Positions 22,187 through 34,078 of a stretch of DNA of 64,000 nt are shown one piece after another. The number at the start of each line of letters is the position of its first letter. Position 1 is the stretch's first letter. The DNA comes from Adiantum capillus-veneris (taxonomy: Eukaryota; Streptophyta; Polypodiopsida; Polypodiales; Pteridaceae), in the NCBI GenBank assembly GCA_014529385.2, contig CM043952.1:149571057-149635056 (forward strand), read 5' to 3'. The position numbers were made by a program, and so were the translations under genes. The notes under the pieces are model-generated. The model did no database searches, had not been told where the DNA came from, and saw nothing but the letters and a program-made list of their open reading frames with translations.

Positions 22187-22212
22187 AGAGAGAGAGAGAG
22201 AGAGAGAGAGAG
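22187..22212. repeat. (GA)n microsatellite
   Basis: Short GA run. Sequence on both sides (21.8-22.98 kb) holds no supported gene. Confidence 0.9.
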
Positions 22213-22977
22213 GTCCATTGTATTGTGTCTCATACAATCATATAATTATGCTGTCGTTGATAGATAAGGCTATCACTAAAAATGCTTGATAAAAAGTACA
22301 CTTGCCCTTGATGTATATAGAAATCAATAAAAACAAATAATTTAATGTCCACCTTTCCTCTAGTAACTAATGCTCGAAACACTTCCAAAGCTTAAGCCTT
22401 TTCACTTTCACGAAATACTTGTTTCAAATGTTTAGCTTATCTTTTCAAATTTTCACTCACCCATAATTTTTTTCGCTCACCCGTCGATGGTTTCCTTTGG
22501 AAAGTTACAAGTGCATTAGTCATCCATCGAATATTATGAAGGCTACTTGAATTGTGGTAGTTCTCCAAACCACAATCTTTCATTTGATATCTACGTCTAG
22601 CTTTAGCATTGACTCATAAACCAATTCTAACCATGGTTGGTGTGGCGCTCAATGTAGTTTAAGGTTCTTAGAGAGAGTAAGAGAGAACACCATGCGTGGT
22701 GCGCTGTAATTGGCCCATGGGAAATCATAGGGGGAGAGAGTTATTGGCTAGGAGGTATATCATTCTTAACCAAAAAGTCCAGCGTTCCACAACCTTGAAA
22801 AATATTTGCATGTATTGGCCAGATTCGTGGTTGTTTGGGGGTTATAAGATATAAGACTACAAGTTTTTCTATTCACTCTTGGGTATTCGTGTGTGTATTA
22901 CTATTTCATGGGAGATGGAGAGCATCCCCTATAATTAATTATTCAAAGATATATGTGTGACTATATTCTAAGATAAT

Positions 22978-22978
<1 letters not shown>

Positions 22979-23008
<30 letters not shown>

Positions 23009-23022
23009 CACACGCGCGCATG
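22979..23022. repeat. (TG)n tract passing into CACACGCGCGCATGCGTG
   Basis: Alternating purine-pyrimidine DNA of about 40 bp, a sequence type able to adopt Z-DNA. Confidence 0.9.
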
Positions 23023-23087
23023 CGTGTAACACTACTTAAGATAAGCTCAAGTAGTTGTCCTTCAGGCTCTCTCAACAAGGAAACCCA

Positions 23088-23268
23088 CGTGGCCAATTGG
23101 CTAGGGCATCTGACACTATTCTTGGATTTTATATGGTTGTGGGTTTAAAGGGCCTAACTCTAGATAAGGGCATAGAAGGATGCCATAGATGGACTTAAAT
23201 TCACTTTATGTTATCATTGTCTCCAAAAAGGGCTACTCCGATGCCGTTTTTTTTTTTTTTTTTTTTTG
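23088..23268 (+). mobile_element. candidate SINE with tRNA-like head and poly-T tail
   Basis: TGGCTAGGGCATCTGAC resembles an A-box D-arm and GTGGGTTTAAAGGGCC a B-box T-arm about 35 bp later. A 20-bp T run closes the unit at 23248-23268. Flanks AACCCAC before and AGCCCAC after agree at 6 of 7 bases and could be a TSD. Some plant SINEs end in poly-T. It would be transcribed by Pol III and mobilised by a LINE. Confidence 0.5.
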
Positions 23269-23404
23269 AGCCCACTATTAGACACCAACCCTCCTTAAAA
23301 TGGCTTCACAAACCCTTTTGGATCTACAAGCGGAGGCTCTCACATCTCATGAATCGCTTAAGTTTAAAAAGGGGAGATCCAATGGATTTATAGACCCAAG
23401 GGAC

Positions 23405-23634
23405 TGTTACCATACATATGTGGTAGTGATGTGTATGAACACACTTACGACCGTTGGGACATTTTTTTCCATCGCTAGGAGGTTTTTTTCCCCATGCATT
23501 GTATATACGTCCATTACTCTAGGGCTAACTTATCTTTCCATTGTGCACTAAGCAATACTATTCTCTGTTGTGTGCCTTGAGCTTTTTCATCTTCTCCAAG
23601 TTGTGTGTGTTTCCCTACAACCCTATTTCCAATA
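23405..23634 (+). repeat. 5' LTR of Copia copy A
   Basis: Begins TGTTACCATACATATGTGG and ends near ATTTCCAATA, homologous along its length to the LTRs of copy B (33587-33803 and 38414-38640). The terminal ACA has become ATA. Confidence 0.88.
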
Positions 23635-23636
23635 AT

Positions 23637-23648
23637 TGGTATCAGAGC
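23637..23648 (+). other. primer-binding site, copy A (initiator tRNA-Met)
   Basis: TGGTATCAGAGC, perfect match to the usual plant Copia site, 2 bp after the LTR. Confidence 0.9.
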
Positions 23649-23996
23649 AAGTTGCGTCCTCTTGGGAATAGTCGCCACCATTACCAGCACACCCCGGCTC
23701 ACTTTCTTCAATTTGGGTGAGCTTTGGTGAGCGTCAATAGGTTGACAAATACTTTAGGACCGCTCATAGAGCTCAATCAACTCAAATTTTTCGTTCGGGG
23801 TCATTTCAGCCTCTGTTTCCACTACGGACAATACTGTGCACACAATTTTGTCCTCTTGTACAATTTTTTTGTCAGTGCTATTTTTGCATAACATGTCCCT
23901 TACAGTATTCTTTGAGTTGTGCTATATATCACGTGTTAGTCTCGCTTCATTTCTCATCATTTAGGACAGTTTTCACATCAAATGCAGGCACTCGCC

Positions 23997-26300
23997 ATGG
24001 CTGACAACAACACAAATGTGTTCCAAGATTTTTATTGCTGAGGATGGGGACAATTACCCGATGTGGGCTTACATGATGCAACATGTTCTTGTATCAAAGG
24101 GAGTTTGGAATGTTGTGTAGGGCATTGATGTATATCTTGATTCTATGGATGTAGGCATTGTTGAGGATGTTGCAGGTTTTGGTGGCAGGATTGTTGTTGT
24201 TAGAGCTGTTTTGCCTATGGTTGAGCAGGCTTGTTGGGATGTTAGAGATGCGTAGGCTCATGCATTAGTTGCAGTATCTATGAAGCACACTATTACTCCT
24301 CACATTCGCTTAGCTAAGTTAGCTAAACATGCTTGGGATATTATGGTTGGTCTTTATGCAAGTCGTAACAAGGCTAAAATTGTATTGCTGCATAAAGAGC
24401 TGGAGTCAAAGATTATGCATGGGAAGACGACATGGACACTTTCCCTATTGGTATCGAGGACATTAATGAGCAAATCATTTCTGCAAGGCAAAGTCATTTT
24501 TAATAGTTCCCTTGTGCAGACTGTTCTTGATGCATTGCCAAATTCTTACCAGACTTTTGTTAGTACTTGGAGACTTATGACCCAAGGAAATCCTGATGTT
24601 TTCAAGTTTGATGCATTATGCACATTATTGTTGCAAGAGTCACTTTCAAGAAATAACATGGCTAAACAATGTGCAGTTGAACATACTTTTGTTGCTGCTC
24701 AAAGAAAAGGTGATAACAGCAACCCAACCACTTCTCATTGTTTTTTCAACGAGTGACAAATTACCTATTCCTAATAAAAAAGAACCTTTTGTTTGTATCT
24801 GCACTTGCTAGACTTGGTCTTATTGTGAAATTTGTGGATGACAGGTATACAATTCATGATCTTAGTTTTGGTGATGAAATTGTCATTTTATGCCGTGGCC
24901 TATGTAAGCTCACTTTGTATAAAAAGTGTGGAACTTTTTTTAGCAAATGCAGTTGCTGATTCAAAGGATGTTTCAGATGCAAAACTTTGGCTTGCATGTT
25001 TTGGACATCTGCGCTTACAAAAATCTATAACGATTGCTTATTTGCCGCCTCTTGAAGGACCCTTGAAGCATGTTTGTGAAGGCTGTATTTTCGGTAAAAT
25101 GAATCATTTGAAGTTTCCAAAGGATACATGCATATTATAACTTGTGCATAGTGATGTTTGTGGGCCTATGCAAATTCCGCCCTTGGGCAATTAACTTTAC
25201 TTCGTGACTTCCATTGATAATTACTCTAGGCATGCATGGGTGTATTTGCCGCTTAAATCTAAGTCCAAAGTGCTTCAAGAAATTTCTAACGACGGCTGAA
25301 AATGTCTCTAAAAATACTATGGGCACCCTCCGTTCAGATCGAGGGGGGGAGTATATGCCTCATGAGTTTTATGCATTTTTGGCTAGTCATGGGATAAAAC
25401 ACCAATGTAGAGTGCCGTATACACCTCAAAAAATTGGTGTTACTGAAAGGGAAAATTGGTTGCTTGCGAAGATGGCATGATGTATGGTCAAAAGCCAAGT
25501 TTTGCCACATTCATTTTGGCTTGAGGCTATCATGTGTGCTACGTATGTACTTAGCAGGTCTCATACAAAAGATTTACAGTCTACAACTCCTTATGAAGCA
25601 TGGCATGATAATAAGCCAACTATTCATCACATGCGTGTTTTTGAATGTTTGGCTTATGCTTTGGTGTCACGAACACAACACAAAAAATTGGATGATAAGG
25701 CTGTTAAATGCATTTTTGTTGGTTACACTGCTGAAAGCAAAGGTTGCAGGTTGTACCATTCGCAAAAAAAAAAAAAAGATATCTTGGTTTCACAAGATAT
25801 TGTGTTTGTGGAAGATTTTGTTCAACCCTTGTAGTCATGTACTAGAGATAGTAATGTAAGCTCACAACATTTATGACAGTTTGTTGCCTCTTTTCAATGA
25901 TGGAAACTTGAATGAAAATTCCAATGATGCAAATGTACAACCTATGGGGGTTTTAGAAAATGCTACCAATTAACCTATTATTGATGCAGATGTACATGAT
26001 GTACTTGATGTGGAAAGGACTGAGAATGCGCAAACTAGAGGTATACCAAAATGGCTGGTGCATACTTTGCGTGACAATAAATTGGATGCACCTTTGTCTA
26101 GTCGTACTCATTTAGGTTCTTGCCATGCATCTTATGCATCAAATTGTTTTGCTTTGGCTATTTTTAGCTTATGTGATGTAGAGGAACCTCTGTCTTTTGA
26201 GATGAAGCAAAAAATCCAAAAAATTGGACGGCTACCATATAATCAAAATATGATGCACTCATATAGAAAATGACACATGGACTTTATGTGTTTTGTCTTT
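23997..26300 (+). pseudogene. Copia copy A gag-integrase remnant, 3'-truncated
   Basis: Starts with ATG at 23997 (MADNN...), like copy B. Gag (RLMTQGNPDVFKFDALCTLL), GAG-pre-integrase (AKLWLACFGHLRL), integrase (TMGTLRSDRGGEYMPHEF; a degenerate form of the NGVAER motif) and post-integrase (CIFVGYTAESKGCRLYHSQ) are readable. About 500 bp covering the zinc knuckle and protease, which copy B has at about 34.85-35.36 kb, are missing near 24770. Homology stops at 26300, where copy B enters RT, and LINE B starts 3 bp further on. Many stops; older than copy B. Confidence 0.88.
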
Positions 26301-26302
26301 CT

Positions 26303-28189
26303 CTAGGCACTTGAAGGATTTGCATATGTCTCCAAAGATTTCCTCGCGGTACCATGTCAAAATCTTTTTTGAAATCCACAAACAACCATACAATTTTTTT
26401 CCTTTCAATCAAGACGCTTCCATAAGAACTCGAAGAGTGACAAGGTGATCAATAGTGCTATGATGATTTCAAAAATCGGCTTGGCCTAGCGCACGTTTGC
26501 CATTCTCTTAAGCCCATTCACTTATCTTCATCTCCATGATACATCCAAATAAATTTATCATCAAAGAACCAACCATTATAGTGCGATAGTTGTTCACATT
26601 GTTTACATCTCCTCCTGCAAAGGTTTGATCCAATTTGCACTCCAATCATGAGGCATGCCATGCTGAAGTGCAAGGTTAAACATATCATGTATCCAATATC
26701 GTGTTTTCTTGCTTGTCCATTTAATCATTTCAGCCTTGACAGCTTGAAGGTCCCCTGCCTTGCGAGTAGCAAGTTTCTCAAGCGTGCAACATACATCTTC
26801 AATGGTAAAGAAGGGAGGCATAAACGGAAGGGAGCTACAACACTCCATCTTATCAACATTGGGTTGCTCATAGAGGTTCTTGCAATGCGTATACATATCC
26901 TCAAGAGTCAAGTCACCAAAGCTCTCAACACGCTTGCCTTTTAGATTTTGCCAAAACTTGCCACATGCATGTGCTTTCTCTTGCGCTAAAAGAAGTTGAT
27001 TTTTGACTTCCCACCTTCTCCTCTTTTTTTGAACAAGTGCTTTGTATGTGTGTGAAAGTTCCAAGTAAACTTCCTTGTCTTTGCTTGCATCCAACCTTAG
27101 CAAGTGTTTTTGGGCTTGACTACATTCCATGTCAAACCATTTCTTCTTGGTGCTACCCTTCTTAGACCTTTTGCAAGACATGTGTTTTACCGAAAATCAT
27201 TCCTTTGCACAAGAGAAAATTACTTCTTTGGAAACTTTCCACTTGCATTCTAATGTTGGGCTCTCTTGATGCTCTGTCATGCTTAACATTTGGTCCACCA
27301 TATCAACATATAAAGTGCTCGTTTGAAATCTAGACGTAGGTACGAATGATTCACATCATGATTGGAGGCTACATGCTCGGGTCTTTTACAACACTTGAGG
27401 TCAATACATAGCACCCTATGATCTGATTCCGGATTCCATTCACCCAGTGTAAATCTTTGTATGCATTCTAGAGTGGATTTCGAAAACAACATATAGTCAA
27501 TCACGCTATCACCATTGTGCTTTCTATATGTAAAGTCATTGGTGCCTTGCCATAAGATACACCATTTGCAATGAGCATTCCGGTACTATTGCACATATGT
27601 AGAAGTGACTTTCCATAGTGATCCAATTCTTTTGCATCATTAGAACTTCGATTATACATGTATGAGTCATCCATTCTTCTTGAGACATGCGGCATGTCAA
27701 CTTGTTGTGTGTCGTGTTGTAACGTATTTGTGCGAGCATTCATGTCTCCAAAGACAATGACTTCACCATGGTCCTTGTAATGAGAAATGTCTTCCTCTAG
27801 TTTAACAAAGGGCTGATCTCTATCCATATCCAAGCGAGCATAAAAGTTGGAGTCATAGTGAGGAATGTAGCAACCAACTAGAAACATGACTTGACCATTT
27901 GGTGGGCTGTTTTCAGCCATAAGTATTGTTTATACTTATCTTCTTTGACAATGGAAACGTCTTTCAAACCCTTTTTGATCATACATGCTACGCCTCCTTG
28001 GCCTCTACGTTGCTTTGCATTTTTGGCCCACATCAAAGAATGCATATCATATTTGTCAAATCCAAGAATTTGCTGCGCATCATGCTCCCATGTTTTGACA
28101 AGAAGTATCACATCGGAGTCATTGGTAAGCTCGTCAATGCCAATTCCCGCATTCCATTGGTAGCCGTTACAATTCCAAAATCTTATTCG

Positions 28190-28192
<3 letters not shown>
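26303..28192 (-). pseudogene. LINE B: endonuclease and partial reverse transcriptase
   Basis: Minus strand from 28192: an APE-type endonuclease starting MRIRFWNCNGYQWN, with FGDMNARTNTL (catalytic-domain GDxN) and ESDHRVLCIDLK (SDH motif), then a linker (KKKWFDMECSQAQKHL; FTIEDVCCTLEKLATRKAGD) and the start of RT (YRTIMVGSLMINLFGCIME; GQADF-type motif; FVDFKKDFDMVPRGNLW at about 26.37 kb). The catalytic FADD/YADD region and everything after it are absent, because the element ends where Copia copy A ends. The endonuclease start lies directly against a CT/GA tract. Several frameshifts and stops. It differs from the GC-rich LINE in sequence and in base composition, so it is another family. Confidence 0.82.

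Positions 28193-28253
<61 letters not shown>
28193..28253. repeat. (GA)n microsatellite at the LINE B 5' end
   Basis: Uninterrupted GA run immediately upstream (minus-strand sense) of the LINE B endonuclease start. Confidence 0.96.
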
Positions 28254-28257
<4 letters not shown>

Positions 28258-28317
28258 ATTGCATAGTCAAAGTAAAAAATCCATTTTTTGGAAGGCTTTG
28301 ACATACAAAGGAATTTG

Positions 28318-28375
28318 GGCTTGTGGTTAGAGCATGGCATCGATTCCGAGCATGTGTGGGGAGTTCAATTCAATA
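28318..28375 (+). repeat. tRNA-like head, candidate SINE
   Basis: TTGTGGTTAGAGCATGGC looks like an A box and GGGGAGTTCAATTCAA like a B box. No tail or TSD was found. Sequence from 28376 to 29050 shows no gene. Confidence 0.4.
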
Positions 28376-29055
28376 AACACATATTTTTTTGTGTGGGGAG
28401 CATGGAAGACTTTAACTGACATGCCAAGCTCAATTGGAGAAGTAAATCGGGTCCATTGAGGACCCTACACATGGCACCCATAGTCACCGCCACCCGAATC
28501 TCAAGCACCCTCAAATTGGGTTTTTTCTTGGCTTTTCGGTTCCATGGGCAACGTTTCCCACAGCCGTACGACCCGAAAAAGGATTGACTCCCACAAGAAG
28601 CTTACTACTTCAAACCTCAAGCCTCTAAGGCATTGATAATACACACCCTTTCCACTGCCAAGATCACAAAAAGGCCCTCTCGCTATACAATCCGAGAGAT
28701 CTTGAGCTCCAAAGGAAACCGTTCTCTCGAGCATTCAAAGGGATCAAGGCCTCAAAATCCTCACGCTTGAAGGAATTCCTCTCTCACATTCCCCCTAATC
28801 CTTTCAAGATTTTGTTGTAACTCCAAGTTTAAATTTTGCATCCATGACATAATCAATTTTGAAATGTATGCACTTATCCATCATGTAAAAGGACAATTCA
28901 CTCAAGTGTAGCTTGGAAAGAGGATAAACAATAAAATTAGTTCCATCGGTTACCGCTAAGACCCCTCTACTAGAAATATGAGAGAAAAAGGGATAGAAAA
29001 ATTCAATGGGCAAGGTTTTCATACCTGGCAGACTAAGATGTGAGGTTATCTCATG

Positions 29056-29830
29056 CAAAAGAAACTATGGTCTGTTGTCAAACCACGCACAACTAAACCA
29101 TCAACAGCTGAGGGCATAGTCACTAAAGTCGAGATTACACCACATAATTCAAGACAAAAATGAACAAGCTCTAGGCATAGTTGTCACTAATTATGTGCAC
29201 TTCAGTGATAATTGCACCATAGCAATCCAAGCATGGATAGTCTTTGAAGAAAATTTTGGTGCAAAGCAAAAAATGAGAAAAATAAGCCTAAAAAGAACCT
29301 CAACAAAATCGACAATGAATTAAGGGGAGGAAATTTCAAGCCGTGTAAATAAGTTAATGAGAATTATCACTCCATTAACCTACATCAAATGTCAAATTCC
29401 AAAGTAAGGTAAGGTAGTTGTGCTCTTCAATGTTGTCCCAAAAAAATTTGACAACATAGTCACAATGCTAGAACAAAAGGAACCAACACCCATATTGCAA
29501 CAAGTCATCAATGCCTTAATTGAAGTAGGAAAGAAGCAAACAAAGAAGGCGTTTAAAATGGAGGAGCTTACATTGCATCATCATCTAGGACTGCATCTTT
29601 GTCAATTAGAACCAAGAGTAAAAAGTGTTACAAATGTTGCAAATCATGGAATTTCTTCGGAAATTGCTAGAAGAACAACTTCTGTAGCAACTACGGCATC
29701 ATAGGAAATCCACCATTAGAATGCGGTAGCAGTAGCAACAAAGGAAAAGGCACAGTCAACCTTGCAAAGGATGAAGACAAAGACTCGGATCAAGAGGAGA
29801 ACAACTGTCTGCATATCTGTGTTGCCCCCA
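29056..29830 (+). pseudogene. Copia gag relic (UBN2 type) with zinc knuckle
   Basis: Frames joined across shifts read as a Copia gag: KLWSVVKPRTTKPS, then ALGIVVTNYVHFSDNC, WIVFEENFGAKQKM, FDNIVTMLEQKEPTPILQQV and a knuckle-like CYKCCKSWNFFGNC (C-X2-C-X4-N-X4-C, with Asn in place of the His). The pol region is absent: about 230 bp later comes a polypurine tract and LTR start at 30064, so most of the internal region was deleted. A second, more diverged gag start lies at 31.99 kb. Confidence 0.75.
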
Positions 29831-30063
29831 ATAACTTTTGTGAAGATAGTGATGTACTATATATATGGATGGTCCTGCACCCTATTTGTGCAAGGGGAGG
29901 ATTCTTTAGTCTTTGTGAAATCATGTTAGATGAGACCTACTTCTAGTCTCTATGACTAAAATTTGTGTGACTACCCCAATCTATATGACTACCCACTCTG
30001 TGCGACTACTAGCCTGTGTGGCACTGAGTCTCAATCTACTTTTCTTTAGTATAGTCCAAACTC

Positions 30064-30130
30064 TAAGGGGAGAATTTTTGGGATTATGGCCTTTGGCCTA
30101 GACCTTTCAACTTCTATGGCATGAACTGTT
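30064..30130 (+). repeat. polypurine tract and 3' LTR start
   Basis: TAAGGGGAGA is followed by TTTTTGGGATTATGGCC then TTTGGCC. The LTR at 59690 begins with a similar TTTGGAATTTATGGGC then TTTGGCC, so the two LTRs probably belong to one family. The 3' limit is lost in the microsatellite that follows. Confidence 0.5.
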
Positions 30131-30411
30131 GTTCTATCAGCATTTTAGTGACCTTGTGAGTATGTGAGGCCACAAGGCCTACCACACATGGTAGGTGAGT
30201 TGAAAAAGATTCCAAAAGCCACCACAATTAGCATAGCCTTTCCACATTCTATTGAGCCCTTTGACCGTTGTTGCGAAAAGTTCTTTTTGACCCTTGAGAG
30301 GTGCACCTACCCATGTCATGCTACTACTTAAGTAGCTCATATGTACACAGTAGCTCATTTGCACACAATATGGAGTTAGTTAATTTTCTAATCACGTTGT
30401 CATTTGAGTCT

Positions 30412-30562
<151 letters not shown>

Positions 30563-30959
30563 ACACACACACCAAATTGCCATCACGTTGGCCTCCCACA
30601 GGAGCAAGGGCCGCACTGTGGGGCGGCATTAGGCCTAACTACGCCCATCTCCTTGGGAGCATAAAATAGTGCCATCTTGAGCTATCATTTCCTTCCCTCT
30701 TCAATCGATGCCCCGAGACACGAAATCAGTATTCACTGTACTCCATCAATCTCCCACCCTCTCAACCTCACAGTCAACCGTAATGATGCTGCCTCAAACG
30801 CGAAGTAATCATTTGATAGAGGAGACAAGAGTGTGTGTATAAGAGGTGATTCACACAATCTACAAGAGGTGATTCACATAGTCGCTTGTGAGTCTATCCA
30901 AGATCTACAAAGTGGAAAACAATGGATTGTAGAGAGTTAAACCCAACCACACCGACCGC

Positions 30960-31706
30960 TTGTCAACGCAAGAGATTTCTTACTGTGGAAGCCTCCCCTC
31001 GGAAGGACCGGTCCCTCTTTCCTATCAAGAGGCTAGAATCTTGGCCCTTGAGGCCCAAATCCACGAGCCCATTGGGGAAAATGTAGCCCTCAAGCAACAC
31101 TTAGAGAAGCTTGAAAAAGTGCAAGAAGCAAAGAGTCAAGCCATCCTTGCAAAATCACGAGAAGTGGAAGCCTCACTCATGGAGTGAGTCATGATGGTCC
31201 AAAAGGAAGTCCACAAGGTAACACATGGCGTCATGAAGACGATCGACATCGAGGCGGCCCTTCAAGAACGTCAACTATTAGAGTCCCTCAGTCTTAAAGT
31301 TAGGATCAAAGGAGTCCCATCACCATGGTGTACCACTAAAGACACCCTCAAAGAAGAGATCATCAAGCTCAATGACATACTTCAGCCAGTCAACATCGTG
31401 CCCATCACAATCTCTTGGATCAACGACACATATAGGCATCTGCCACCTGAGCAATGCACCCTTACCTTCAAGGATAAAGAGGAGCTTCTGAAGCTACTAG
31501 GGCAATCCTGCCTCCTCAAGAGAATGAAGCTTTGGATTTCTGAAGAATTAACGACAAAACAACTCAAAGTCAAAGCAAGCGAGCTCAAGAAGATGCACTA
31601 CACCCGCAAACAAGGTAAATGGGCAGTCTACATGAATGGGCTATCATTCAAGATTTTCAAACTCCTGAGAAGCCCCCACTACAACCCAGCCAAAGATAAC
31701 CCTTAG
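30960..31706 (+). pseudogene. LINE ORF1-like protein, one in-frame stop
   Basis: One frame of 249 codons interrupted only by TGA at 31185 (one C-to-T step from CGA). Visible parts: a coiled-coil-like N-terminus (ALEAQIHEPIGENVALKQHL; LEKLEKVQEAKSQAILAKSR), a middle region resembling the RNA-recognition part of ORF1 proteins (LKVRIKGVPSPW; TLTFKDKEELLKLLGQ), and a C-terminal stretch ISEELTTKQLKVKASELKKM then RKQGKW, the arrangement seen in L1-type ORF1 C-terminal domains. No endonuclease or RT follows. 170 bp downstream is a tail motif shared with 57.2 and 57.7 kb, so this may be a 3' ORF1-only derivative. Start chosen at the first start-like codon (TTG); the true start is uncertain. Confidence 0.5.
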
Positions 31707-31875
31707 GATTCTCTTTTCACTTTCACTTTACCCCTTATATACTCGTCTTGCGTTAGTTGGCTAGTGCGTCCTTCAATACGATTTCCCTCAAAGCTAGAGT
31801 TTACCATCTCTAACTTATACCCCACCCACTTGAGATGTATTAGTCATATGATGGAGCCACTTTGTAATGTTTCTG

Positions 31876-31938
31876 TTTGGTACCATAGGTCATATTTGAC
31901 CCCCGAGGATGATAATCAATCAATCTCTCTCTCTCTAA
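31876..31938 (+). repeat. retroelement 3' tail motif ending in (TC)n, copy 1
   Basis: TTTGGTACCATAGGTCATAT, GAGGATGATAAT, then CAATCTCTCTC. Near-identical blocks precede CT tracts at 57223 and 57668, and a diverged one lies at 56945. Confidence 0.75.
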
Positions 31939-31998
31939 TAATTAGTGTAATTATCTACTATGAATGCTAGTCTTGTTGATTCACCCTAAATTAACAAG

Positions 31999-32330
31999 GC
32001 TAAGGTGCAAGGATACCTCATGAAGAAGAAATTATGGACTATTCTCAAGCCTAGGGAAAATGAGCCATCCATTGCAGAAGGCACTCTCACTAGAGCTCAA
32101 GCTGCATAAGTATAATACCAAAGACAAACAAGATCTAGGAATAATTATCACTTCTTTGCATGATAATTATGTGCATTTCATAGATGACGGCACCAAAAAA
32201 CTTCAAGCATGGAAAATCCTAGAAGAAAATTGTGGGGACAACGAAGCCTCACTCTATCTTATTGTTGATATAGCAAGAACCACGAACATAGTTGTCAATC
32301 TATGGGATAGAAGCTCACATGACTAGTGCA
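31999..32330 (+). pseudogene. Copia gag N-terminal fragment (UBN2 type)
   Basis: Reads KAKVQGYLMKKKLWTILKP, then DLGIIITSLHDNYVHFIDD and AWKILEENCGDNEASLYLIV, typical of the N-terminal third of Copia gag. It ends without zinc knuckle or pol. 32.33-32.98 kb holds no supported gene. Confidence 0.6.
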
Positions 32331-32981
32331 TGTAGGCTATAGAGGTTGCCAATATCTTGGAGAACACACTCAATCCAATTCTAATTTAGTTACTACCCTC
32401 AATTGTATCTTAGACAACAAAAGCTAATTGTCACATTGGCAAGAAAATCATGATGGTTTACTAAGATTCCAAGCACCAATCCTCACTAAACTTATAGGAC
32501 AATTAGATATAGCCTAAACACACATCCCCAGGGTCTCAAATCCACCCTTAGACTACTTGAAAGAATCTTGATTATTATCAAGAGGTCTAGTTTGACTTCG
32601 TTGAATTTGGTCTAGATTGCACTTGGGAGCTTAGTTTTGATACCCTAATACCTCTCCTATAGCTAAAATCTAGTTCTTAACTCTATATTATGAGATATGA
32701 TCTAATTTACAAGAGTACTAGTGACAAAAAATTCATAGAACCACTACTAGAAACTTACATTGCTGCGTAGAGCTTGTATCTGTGGATGCATAGAAATTGA
32801 CAGCGCTCGAAATAAACAATTCACAAGAGAGATACTAGCATAAGAAGCAAGAGGGAGAGTACAAAAAGATCAACGATAGCAGCATGTTCTTCATTATCCA
32901 AAACTTGAATTTTCTTTTAACAAAAATTGGCTTGTATATCTTAAGGTTTGTGATAAAAAAATAAGCGATCTCATAGCCTAT

Positions 32982-33346
32982 ACATTAGGAGATTTTGGAG
33001 GTCATTTGGAGGGCCTTCTAAGAAATTCTATTTTTCTCTTTAGAAAATGTTCTTAAAATATACTTGCACTTGTTGCGTACGTCCAAAAGGACAATTGAAC
33101 ACTTTGAAAGTGAACCTAACTTTCAAAAATCCTTGAAAACGGTCACTTTTTCATTCAATGTGTGTGTCATTTTCATGAAGTACACGACACTCATTGAATA
33201 TAGCTTTCGTCATCATTTAAATTAGAAAAATAAAAAAATTATCAGCTGGTGTTAGAATTTAAAGTTTTTGACACCCCCAATGCATCCAAAATGACCAAAA
33301 ACTTAAAAAACGTGTATCTACTTGCCTCAATCTGACACCTAGGGAG
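32982..33346. repeat. fold-back element, left arm
   Basis: From ACATTAGGAGATTTTGGAGG to TTGCCTCAATCTGACACC this arm is the reverse complement, with scattered mismatches, of 38641-38969 plus 33564-33586. Matching landmarks include CTTGAAAACGG, TTTTTCATTCAATGTG and GGTGTTRGAATTT. Confidence 0.85.
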
Positions 33347-33349
33347 GGA

Positions 33350-33563
33350 GAAATTCTCAAAATACCCCTAAAAAGGATGATTTGCCTAATGGCACATGGG
33401 GGGCCATCTGGAAAATTTCAAATGGCCCTCCGTGTGCCGTGAGGCAAAAAATAAAAAAGTTGGATCACGGCGCGTAGAGGGTCATCTAGAATTCTCCAGA
33501 CGGTCCCTCATGTGCCATGATCCAAAATCCATTTTTTAGGGGTTTTTTTGCGTTTTTTTCTTC
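33350..33563. repeat. fold-back centre with two tandem hairpins
   Basis: Hairpin 1 pairs 33382-33407 with 33422-33447 (TTGCCTAATGGCACATGG against its near complement). Hairpin 2 pairs 33460-33483 with 33502-33525 (TTGGATCACGGCGCGTAGAG). The two hairpins resemble each other, so one arose from the other. Outside them GGGAGAAATTCTC...ACCCCTAAAAA pairs with 33538-33566. Confidence 0.85.
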
Positions 33564-33586
33564 TCCGGGTGTCAGATTGAGGCAAG

Positions 33587-33803
33587 TGTTACCATATACA
33601 TGTGGTAGTGATGTGTGTGAACACACTAGGACGGCCGGGGCATTTTTTCCCTCTTTAGGAGGTTTTTTCCCCCGAGCATTGTATATATGCCCATCACTCT
33701 AGGGCTATCTATCTTTCCATTGCACACACTCTCTATTGTGTGCCTTGAGCTTCCTTCGTCTTCTCCAAGCAGTGTGTATTTCTCTGCAACCCTAATTCCA
33801 ACA
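33587..33803 (+). repeat. 5' LTR, Copia copy B
   Basis: 217 bp, TGTTACCATATACATG to TAATTCCAACA. It drives transcription and supplies the 5' R-U5 region. Confidence 0.93.
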
Positions 33804-33805
33804 CT

Positions 33806-33817
33806 TGGTATCAGAGC
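33806..33817 (+). other. primer-binding site, copy B
   Basis: TGGTATCAGAGC, complementary to the 3' end of plant initiator tRNA-Met, 2 bp after the LTR. Confidence 0.92.
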
Positions 33818-34078
33818 AGGTCATGTCCTCCCGGGCTTAGTTGCTAGCTGCTCCAGCACACGCCTACTCACTTTCTCCGATTTCACTGAGCTTTGGCAAG
33901 CGTTCACAGGCAGTACTGCACAGGCTATTTTGTCATTTTGTGCAAAATTTCTGTCAGTGCCGTTTTTTGCATAAGAGGTGCCTTATAGTCTTCTACGGTT
34001 TGTGCTATATAGCACAGGTTGTTCCCGCTCCGTTTCTCCTATTTTCGGGCACTTTTCACATCAAGTGCAGCATTTACC

